Below are positions 55,125-64,000 of a stretch of 64,000 nucleotides of DNA, piece after piece. The notes under the pieces were generated by a model. It did not search any database. It was not told the origin of the DNA and worked only from the letters and a program-made list of their open reading frames with translations. How positions within the stretch are numbered: position 1 is the stretch's first letter; each line of letters begins with the position of its first letter. Position numbers and translations under genes: made by a program. The DNA is from Lactarius indigo. Taxonomy: Eukaryota; Basidiomycota; Agaricomycetes; Russulales; Russulaceae. The stretch spans positions 372,001 through 436,000 of the forward strand of contig JAFKAC010000019.1 of the NCBI GenBank assembly GCA_025766275.1, given 5' to 3'.

Positions 55125-58100
55125 TACGTCTTGGAAATAGTGTGTAACAGCAAGTTGGGTGAGGGTGGAGGAGAAAGCGATGTACGATTATTATACTACC
55201 CCACCACGACATCTCAATCAAGAAAGTCCGCTGCGGGTTTAGAGCTTTTAGAAATAGTGTTGCGGGTCGATCGTTAACACCGTAAAAATTAACTCCATAG
55301 CAGGCGAAGCCATCCTGAGGGGGTGTTCAGAGAGATACCAAAAGATGTAGAGCACGCGCAAGGAATAAGAGGGCCAAATAAGCACGAGCCATATTCGTAT
55401 CGATTTTCAGCTCTTTCAGAGCGTGTAGCACCCTTCGTCACTCAGAAACTTTCCGGGAACGAAAATCCACAAAGTGCTAGGTCCTCCGACTAGAAGATCA
55501 TCGTCCAGCGAGGGCGACAGACAATTCTGGGACCCCAAGCGAGTTGGGAAATGGCAATCGGTGGGTCAGGAAGTCCGGAGACACCCGACTGATGGCTTTG
55601 CGCACTCGTAAGCGAAGTAGGTCCCGCGCTGCCGCGAACGAAGTGTCCTCGGTATGTGCAGTAAACTGGGGCTAAGTACAGACTGCTTCATCGCCAACGC
55701 GCTAGCGCACTCATGGAAATAACTATCGTGGGCCCTAACTCGCTGCGCTTCCTCGGACGCGAGCTCAACGCCGTGGATCGATTCGGACAAATAACACGCG
55801 GTAGTCCAACAGCGAGTTCATGACGCCAGGAGGACCGGGTACGGCCCGCGTTGGTCGAAGATGAGCCATGGAGAGCGCCGACATGATCCCATAAATGTCT
55901 ATTGTATAACTTGGGCTCTGGCAGGCGCGCACCTCGCTGCTGTGGTCCGAGGAGAGCAGAAAGTCAATTCAATAGCTTGCGGCGTGCGTGGCAACCTTTC
56001 GATTTTTTTTTTAATTAGGTGTGTTGGACCTCCTGGTAGTCGGCCCACAATCACAAGCCGCGGGAAGAAGTGAGGACGACACAGTGTATACAAGTGGCAA
56101 GTAACGTTACCTCCGACTCGCACTCGCGGGGTGTCAGTTATCGGAGACGGAGAAGCGACTTTTGAAGAATCGAAATTTCCGCTTTCAGAGAGAGAGAGAG
56201 AGAGAGAAACGGCGGAGAAAAGTCACACGTCGCCCAAGTGTCAAGCAAAAGTCTGCCTTCCAGAGACACGCCAATGCAAGATGTCCATAGAAAGGATTAT
56301 GATCCCTCGTCTCCGGCCAAGCTCATCAAACCACGGAAGAATGCAGGCGGGGACGCGTGCCAGTGGCTTTACTGTCTCCGAGTCCGCAACGGGACGACAC
56401 TACCGAGCCCATTCCGAGTCTTCAATGTTCCCCCCCCCCCTCTCTGAGAGCGGCGACATGGGACATGGATGGATACGCACGTACACAGCGGACTCGGAAC
56501 TGCGACAATTATTCGGAAAGGCCATGCATGGTGACGCACGAAACAAAAAAAAAAAAAGAAGAAATCCAATGCTACGCAACGCAGCATAGATCAGGGAAGC
56601 AAGACTCGGAGTTGCACTACTATGAACTGTTTTATGTAGTTTGCTTCCAGCACTGACACCACGAGCGATAGCAGTCGTGGTCGGATCCGCGGAAGGAGGG
56701 GGACCCGAACAGTGGGCCAAAAACGCCTTGAAAGTCAATAAGACCGCATTTACTGTAATAAAACATCACTATTAATGAGATCTGGGGGGATACACTCACT
56801 AAAAGTACCGTGGATGTGGGGGACCGGATCAAATGATGGCCGTCCAGCGCTGTGCACATGATTAATGACCGAAGCACCCTTCGCTGGGTCTGGTATCCCC
56901 ATGAGTATTCAATTCCATTGTGGTGATGCTCCAATCCCGGGCCCCGAGTTCTAGGGGTTTACCGGGACTGGGGCTGGGCGCAGGCTCAGATGGACACAGT
57001 TTCCTAGGCGCTGCACAACGCGACTCGGAGGCACTGGCACTGGCAACCGCCAGCGGTCAGAACATTCGAATCGACGGTTTTTACATGACGGGTGAAAAAT
57101 TACGCCCCAAAGATGATTACGGCCACCGTTGAAGGGGGCGGGATTGATTGATGACGCCGCTGCCATCCCTTAACTTTACCTCCGGGGTCAACTCATCCTG
57201 GGACCAATGGGCCTGTCAGCAGTGGTGGGTTGTGCAAAGAGCGGGTACAATTCCTGTAGAGCGTGTGTGTGGTTCCTAAAGGTCCCGATCACGTCGTCCC
57301 ATTTGCCGTGCCCTGTTTATTTTTGCTGGTACAACGAAAAAAAAAAAAAGTACCGTGCCCTGGTGACGACCATGGCCTCATTGTATGCATTACTGTCTGT
57401 CTGTCAAATAAGGACACGAACATAGTGTAGACCTGAACCCTTACAACAGATGAACACAGGAACCATAAACGGCATCATGATGCAGCAAGCATGGTGATTG
57501 GGCACGCGCCCGCGCCGCAAAAGTTGGAAGAAGCAAGGAACCTCCCAGGATTGCGCGTGGTTTTTTTACATCAGGGGCGTCCCCCGCCGGCTTTGGTTGT
57601 CCCAAGGGGTTTTTCCTGTTTGACCGTGGGGGCCCAAAGTTCGGGCCATGGGTCCTAATTTCTGTTGGCCGGGCATAACGGCGAGCGATACGACGGCCGC
57701 CGGCACAGTCCTCATGCTCTCTGGAATACGTGAGGCGTACTGTAATCAGAACTTTCTGGGTGGGAGGATTGATGATGTCGCGCGTGCTATAATTCACCTT
57801 GTTAACGTTATTACGAAACGGGCTCTCGTCGTCGTCCAGCGAGCGAGAAAAGTTGCGCGACGATCACCCGCCTTGGTGCCGTCACTGGCGAAGGGGAATG
57901 TGGAATGTACCTCGCGGTCAATCAGTTGCTCATTCAAGTGTTTTCGCTGGTGAAAAGTTATTCCGTGGATCACGTAACGCCGTGAGGTGCTGTAGTACTG
58001 TACTGTACTGTATTGTACTTACTGACGAAGACGACGAGTCCCCGGTTTGTCAGGGTGCCAAATTGGCAACCGCTGACAGCTGTCCAGGTTGAAAGTCACC

Positions 58101-59153
58101 GGCAGTTATACAGTACCAAGCTTTTAGCACACACTAGCACAATCCAACCTTTGACATCTAGCCCCCCCCCCGCGGCCGCGTGCCTCAGGCTTTCCCCGGG
58201 GTAAAGACGATAAGGGGAAAAAAAACAAGACACCCTCCTCTGACGACGACGTGTTTACGAGATCATTCGTTTCTGCCATCAAATCCAATTTCAAAAGTCC
58301 ACCAACCTGCAGCAGTGCATCAGAAAGATAAGTAAAACGGCGGCCGCCGACCTGGCTTTGCGATCTGCGGGCGGCGGCATCTGCCACTGGGGCCTGGACC
58401 TGGACCCCGAATCGGACAAAGGGCAAGCAAGGAGAGAGATTCCATGGGTTTTGAAATTCAAAAAGCACTCGCTGCTGCGCCCATTTATCAGCAAAAAGGG
58501 TGCCTGGAATTCGGCTTGGACAAAGCTGTACTGTGCTGCGTTGTAAGCACAGTGAATGTAGTAACACTCGATTGATATTTTTCTCACACCGGTCGTCCAG
58601 TAAATACGCACGCACCGTTTGCTTTTGCCCCATGTGCGTATCGCCGGAAGTTTCGTGAACGTGGTGCTGTAATCTTCGCTGTCGTTTTCGGTTTTTCGTC
58701 CGCATATGCCCGGCGAGAGACGGACGACATTGAATGCATCCATACGTTGCGCCAAGGTTTGCCCACGGCCTCGCTTAGCATAGTGTAAGTGTACACAACC
58801 CATTTGAGAGAGAGAAAAGTTTTCACGTCTAGTGAGGTTGGTATATTATTCAGGATAAAGAGAAAGATAGAAAAATAAAAGGTTTTACTTTTCTAAAAGA
58901 AAGCGAAAGAAAGATCCACGTATTCAAAACAAAAAAGAAAACACAAAAACAAGAGAGACTCAACAAAAAAAACTCTCGTACATCCCGTTTTATATTTCCA
59001 CATATATCAACCAAAGCGTATAAGAAGAAAAAAAATGAATGAGTGGATATTGGATGAATGAGCGAGGTGAATGAAGAATGAGGGTCCATAAATCCCAGGG
59101 AAGTAGCGTCGCGGAAGGAAGATGAAAAGGTGTCTCATGATGGGTGAACGGTT
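55125..59153. other. Four-kilobase stretch without a supported gene
   Basis: Both strands contain only short frames with no domain or paralogy. Features seen are an (AG)n run near 56188-56206, several poly-A runs, a GTACT tetranucleotide-like run near 57993-58015, and an A/G-rich stretch at 58850-59100 beyond the P450 3' end. It may hold rapidly evolving small genes that I cannot recognise. Confidence 0.45.
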
Positions 59154-61552
59154 TCACGATGACGTCGCGGTCGCAGGCACAGGCTCCGCGAACATCCAAA
59201 CGCCGCCCTATCACACACACACACAACAGACACTTCAGCCGCCATACAACAAAAGCACCAAAAAAACGAGCCAGGCGCACCTTGCTATGAAGCGTAAAGT
59301 TGATCGCAGGATGGATCTTCTCCACGCCCTGGCGGCCAGGCATACCCGCCCAATGTGCGGGCGGGAGCGATCCGGCGGGCATAAATCCTGGCGCAAAGTC
59401 GAACGAACGGAATCGCTGCAATAGGCGCACGATGAAGTACCCCGCCTGATTGAGCGCAAAGTCCTGTCCAAGACACTATCCTGCCAGTCAGCGCGGAAGA
59501 CGACGACGGACGACGGGACGAAGAACACGCACGACACGAGGGCCGCCGTAGAACGGCGAGTACATGAAGGGCGTGGCGGCGACTTTGTTGAGAAGCGTGT
59601 GCTCGAGCCATCGCTCGGGACGGAAGACTTCGGCGTCTGAACCCCAGAGGTCCGGCCGCTTGTGTGCGAGGAGAGAGGACATCATGATTTGCGTCTTTGG
59701 TGGGAGGTAGAGCTTGTTCGTGCTGGGGATGACGAGCGGTTCGTCCAGCGATGTGCGCGCCACGAGCGGGGCGGACGGGAAGAGGCGAAGGGTCTCCTTG
59801 AGCACCGCATGCACTAAGCACACCCAGAGGTCATTCAAGAGTGAAGTGAGAAAAAAAAACACGCGCGGAGACACGCACGGTACTCCATCTTCTTGAGGTG
59901 CACATAGGTAGGCGTGCCGGTGAGACCAAAAGTCTCGATGACTTCCTCCCTGAGACGACGACACGTGTCGGGATTCGTCGATAAGAGGTATATCACAAAT
60001 GTCAGGAGGGAGGATGTCTAGCGAGATTGATAATGATGGTCACGTCAGGGTGCTGGCTGGCACGTCGGAAAAAAGACATGGGCGCTTACGGTATCCCGTG
60101 ATGCGATAAGGAACGTAATAAGCTCATAGCGTATGTGCTCGACATCTGACAGACGTATCAACAACGCGCACCGAAAGTGGAAAAAAAAAAAGTGAATACC
60201 ATCTGTCCGATCAGCAAGGTAATCCAAGAAAACGGTGTCCTCGTCTCGGGCGCTAACCTTGGCATCGCCGTTTGCCTCCCTCCGTTTGGCCTTGCGATTG
60301 ACGGCCTCCCTTACGAGCGGCTCAAGCCAGTCCATGATAACCTGTATTGGCTCCTCCGTCTTGTCCTTGAAGAGCTCGAGCAGTGGCCACGTGTCGCCTT
60401 GCACTCCGCGGCGAGTGATAAGAACGGCGACAGTTTCAAATGCGTTTGTGAACACGTCCCATTCGCCGCCGCCATCGGCCGGGGCGGAACCCTTCGGGCC
60501 GAGTACAACACGCCCTGGCTGAGTGAGTGGCTGGTCGAGGTTGTTGAGGGCAGTGCCCCATAAAAAGAGGGCGGCCGAGTCGAGGGCAAAGCGTTGCAGG
60601 AGGTCTTGAATGTCGATAGGGGCGTAAGCGGCCGCGCGGTTGGCTATGAGATTGAGGGTCTTTGCGGAAGTCTTCTCGAAGATGTGAAAGTCGGAGATGC
60701 GCTCTTTCGTAAAAAAGGGTCGAGCGATTTGGCGGCCCTATTTCGTTGTATGAATGTGAGTAACCGGGAAGAGAGTGGGAAGAAGCGGTTGTTCTCATAC
60801 GGTTCTCCACTGATTTCCTTCACTGGAGAAAAATGAGCATAAAGCTAATCAAAAAGAAGCATCCGTCATACGCACGCGTTGAAGAGACCCGTTCCCAGAA
60901 GTTTGTCGCTGTTCCAGGAAAAAAAAAAACGGATGAGCGCCTGAGAAAGGGAAGAGAGACGCTGGGAAATCGATAGGGGGAAAAAAGGACGTACATCCGC
61001 TCGTGCCAGAGAATGCCCTTCTCAAAGTGGGTGAAGCCGGTATGCGCCACAAACCTGAAGACCTTCTCGTCCATGGAGATAATCTAAGCGAAAGAAGAGT
61101 CAGCCGTGTCGAGGGTCCACAGGGGGGATGTGCCTTGCCTGATCGTCCCAGAAGAAGCGGGTGTTGAGGGTGGTGCAATCATATTCGTGAAAGAGGTCAG
61201 CGAAACCCTGGAGGACGTAGTCATTCTCAAAGGACTTGAGCAGGCGGAGAACGACGTCGAGGTTCCCGGGCCAGCGACCGGACACGCGGGTGATTGGCCG
61301 AGCGCCTAAGCTGGCGGCCTCCCGGTCCTGAGTCCATATGGCATAGTGGGAGCGGAGGACGATGGTGAGAGGAATGGCGAGGAGAGCGAGAGGTAGGTAG
61401 AGCCATAGGGAGAGGGAGCGGGATGCAAAACGGAGAGCAAGGCAGGTGATGAGTGGCGGGACGAGGAGTGCCTTGAAGAGGGAGAGGAGGATACGCTTGC
61501 GATAATCGGGGATTGTCTTTTCGAAAGCGGTGAGGTCGCGACGGGGAGACAT
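59154..61552 (-). CDS. Cytochrome P450 (CYP63-like)
   Basis: Start ATG at 61552 (MSPRRDLTAFEK). Exon 1 (61552-61139) includes an N-terminal membrane anchor and YAIWTQDREAASLGARP. The next exons are 61083-60995, 60908-60876, a 22-nt exon and then a long exon starting GRQIARPFFTKERISDF; introns are in phase throughout. Hallmarks are the I-helix IASRDTTSSLL, ExxR in KETLR, FRPERWLE, and the haem loop FYGGPRVCLG, which is completed across an intron. The last exon ends at TGA 59154-59156. Haem-thiolate monooxygenase of the endoplasmic reticulum, probably oxidising xenobiotics or secondary metabolites. The first intron looks like GC-AG (GCAAGG). All catalytic residues are intact. The upstream GTG-initiated extension is not needed. 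Confidence 0.9.
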
Positions 61553-62449
61553 TCGGGGGAGCCAAGTGAGGGTGCAAGAGAAAGGAGAGTGTGGGTTATG
61601 AAGCGGAGTGGATCGGCTTGCCAGGGACTGCGAGAGCGACACGTGAACAAGAGTGCAGAGATTCGATGCGAGGCACCTTTTAAAAACCTCTTTTCCTTGA
61701 ACATCTCAAAGGGCCTCTCCTCTTTGGTAGGAAGGTGACGGTGCCATGGCCACGTACCAACACTTTGGCCACCCCTATCGCCGACCCAAACACCGCTCTC
61801 CCACTTACTGCCCCCCCGACGCAATCCCTCACACCACCGTATACGGTCCGACTTTCCTCAACTGAACTGCTCCCTCACATCCCCAGAAGCCTGCCATAGC
61901 TCGTTCATTTACGCTTCTTTCGCTTCGCCGCCACCATTCGGGCACTTGCTACCCGACTACCCCCAGCCGCTTCTTTCTGCGTACAGTATCATGGCGGGGA
62001 TATTGAACCCATGCTCCCGTCCACAGGATTTTCCCGGGGCTGTCAAAGTGTCACTCCTTGTATCAACATCATCTATCATCTTTAATAATGAGCACAGTAT
62101 TACGATCTTATGAGAAAGCTTACAAGAGCCACCTTAGCTTTTCCTTCCATGCGATCAAGTTGCACTCCATGCGCGCTCCGGAAACGATTCCTCTGTCCAT
62201 GCGCCGTGACACACCCCGACGTCAATCACCGCCCTTTCCTTTTCCCCATCCCTCCACCTCTTCTCCTTTCGTTCTCCCCCTTAATTATAGACATGCACTA
62301 CGCACTGGATCCAAACGAGAAGTTTTCTTGTCGGGGGATCACCAAGCTTCTATTTCCCTTCGCCCTGAGCATCCCTTGAGGGTCACAATCGAGATTCTGC
62401 TCGATGCGCGCCCACAGTACTAAAAAGACTGAATACCAGTAGTCGAGCG
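61553..62449. other. Intergenic, P450 upstream region
   Basis: No supported gene. It contains the presumed P450 promoter. Confidence 0.45.
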
Positions 62450-62639
62450 CCGTCGCGGCCCCATGCGGCCGTCTCGCGCCACCCAAGCTCCACACTCCAC
62501 CGCCCATGCGTCCCACTCCGCGAGCGCCAGGCGCAAGCGCGGGGTTATCTTATTATTCCTTTTTTATCCAGCACATTCCCGAGCGACGCGCAGTAGCATC
62601 GGCACCATGTGCGGGACAGTTTGGATCACGCACGGCGTT

Positions 62640-63105
62640 GAGGACGTCTGCTCAAGGTGCACTTTCAAATAGCGCGATAAGAGGAAGGTTACGATTGTGT
62701 CGATCAGACCGGTCCCGGTCGATATTAATACGTCTCGCGGCGACGACAGACGTCCCCGCTTCCTGTCTGCGGGCAATTAAAAAAAAAGACAATTAGTACT
62801 TGTACATCCATCCACACACACACACAAAAAGAACTTGTTGCACCTGTCATCGCCACTAAAAAAAAAAAACATGCTTCCTCAGAGTTTGCGTCACGTGGGG
62901 CGCTAATAGCCAAAGAATCAGTTTGGATAAAGCCACCAAGTGGAGGGACGCCCTCTGCTAGCACGTCGTACTCCACTTTCGCCCCCGGGTACGTATGCCC
63001 TCGCAGCCGAAGTATGGCGAGACACCCCATGACAGCAAGCGCCCACGGCTCCGATGGCGTAATGACGTCCCGCCCAGCAACGGGTTTGGTAAAGTCCCAT
63101 ACCAA
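62640..63105 (-). CDS. Hypothetical protein
   Basis: An open frame on the minus strand (VAGRDVITPSEPWALAVMG, GHTYPGAKVEYDVLAEGVPP, SLAISAPRDANSEEA) runs into a possible intron (donor GTTTTT near 62870, acceptor TTGCCCGCAG near 62772) and could join QEAGTSVVAARRI with a stop near 62665. The donor is poor and there is no recognised family. The composition looks more protein-like than the overlapping frames, nothing more. Confidence 0.25.
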
Positions 63106-63894
63106 CGTGTTCCCGGGGTCCCCCGCTCGCTACCAACAAGCCGCTAGTTTTGTTGTGAGTTCCTTTCTTTTTAGCGCCCGAGGTCTCCGATGCAGGCGCG
63201 AGGACCTAGCGAAGGAGCGCGTGATGACTGCTCGCCGTAGCGCGCATACTGTATCCGATGCGTACTCGGCCCTAACACCAGCAGAACGCAGCCTGTATCA
63301 CCGAGCGAGTCTTCGTCGGCGGTGGCGGCGTGCGCACATTTGCCCACCGCGGCAGAAAGCTAAAAAGAATAAATGATTGCAGGTGGGGGGGGGGGACCTC
63401 CGATGAGCGGTTGACTTCTACGCACGTGATCGCACCCGCGGCGCGTATACAGCCACACGCTTCTCTCGGTTTGGTTGTCATGCCAGCGCCTCTCAACCTT
63501 TAAAGCTGTACAGAACGAACCAGAACGAGCCAGAACTTCGGTTTTGTGTTGGGCCCCAGGATGCGCGCGCCCCCAAGAATCACGGATGAGCTGGGAGTGG
63601 GATCGTCGTAGCTCTGGCAGGAGCGAAGCGGTGCACGAGGAACCTGTGCCAGTGCCAGTGTTTTTACGCGAGAGATCGTGACGGCTAGATCGAAGGTCCG
63701 AGGCCAAGGCGAAACACGAGAAGCCATTTGTTTGGGTGGTACATGTACGTATCGATGCCGAGGGTCGTCTTACGTTCTACGAAGGCGTGCAGTCTATTAA
63801 CAAGTCAGTTAGTTGTTGAACCCCGTGGACTCGCCTCCCTGAACAGAAGTTCGACGAGGTGCCTCCGGACGCTACCAGTATACTCTTCAGAGGC

Positions 63895-64000
63895 CTAGTC
63901 TAGTAGTTCGTCAAAACGCTCCCAAGAGACAGCCCACCCTGGGTCGAGCGGATCCGTAACAGCAGACTGGGTAGTGCAAAAGGGGTTGTTGTGGTGACGA
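63895..64000 (-). CDS. 3' end of a gene running off the right edge
   Basis: The minus-strand frame from the window edge reads ...SAVTDPLDPGWAVSWERFDE and ends in a TAG at 63895-63897. The composition is protein-like and there is no stop up to the edge. Too short to assign. Confidence 0.4.
   Translation of the reverse strand, partial: RHHNNPFCTTQSAVTDPLDPGWAVSWERFDELLD

Noticed and set aside
56131..56656. 152-codon plus-strand ORF
   Set aside because: Contains an (AG)n run translated as Arg/Glu repeats and a poly-A run; no family features.
59240..59537. Second P450-like start suggested by minus-strand ORFs at 59235-59537 and 59285-59821
   Set aside because: These are read-through frames of P450 exons and introns; the spliced model places the haem loop and C-terminus in one gene.

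Overview
The window looks like nuclear DNA of a basidiomycete fungus, most likely an Agaricomycete. The reasons are the many 40-70 bp introns with GT(A/G)NGT donors, CTNAC-like branch points and YAG acceptors; a fungal P450; F-box-like/LRR proteins; DUF6589 and RecQ-like helicase relics; and beta-trefoil lectins resembling the Rhizoctonia agglutinin family. The last point hints at Rhizoctonia/Ceratobasidium but is inference only. Gene models below were spliced by hand, and I say where the frame closes exactly.

Left third (1-15.6 kb): a host gene is split by a young 12.1 kb Ty3/gypsy LTR retrotransposon (615-12698; 852 bp LTRs differing at 3 sites). Besides Gag, protease, reverse transcriptase, RNase H and integrase, it carries between pol and the 3' LTR three spliced genes in antisense orientation. 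The largest encodes an exact fungal Zn2Cys6 cluster; the other two are paralogs sharing an intron position. The host gene resumes at 12.7 kb and ends at 13424, beside a 220-bp satellite array that itself holds a solo LTR.

15.7-25.4 kb: two F-box-like paralogs with conserved introns flank a broken third copy; three decaying copies of a coiled-coil gene follow on the minus strand.

25.7-37.0 kb: three genes encode tandem ricin-B-type (QxW) beta-trefoil domains (3, 2 and 3 domains), each domain built from the same three-exon cassette. They lie in a segmental duplication that also holds a 2.3 kb C-rich element with ~100 bp terminal inverted repeats (TIRs).

37.5-43.2 kb: the most interesting find. 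A 5.69 kb transposon-like unit has ~175 bp TIRs with hairpins near the tips, a 7-bp target duplication (TTAAATA), and two tail-to-tail genes, a RecQ-like helicase and a DUF6589 protein, both now frameshifted. The unoccupied site survives in the paralogous duplicated segment near 28.28 kb.

43.2-64 kb: ordinary accessory genes. These are an MFS transporter, an NAT9-type acetyltransferase with a 16-nt micro-exon, three tandem NAD(P)-binding Rossmann-fold paralogs, a complete cytochrome P450, a weak hypothetical gene, and the 3' end of a gene running off the right edge. The large stretch 55.1-59.1 kb has no gene I can support.
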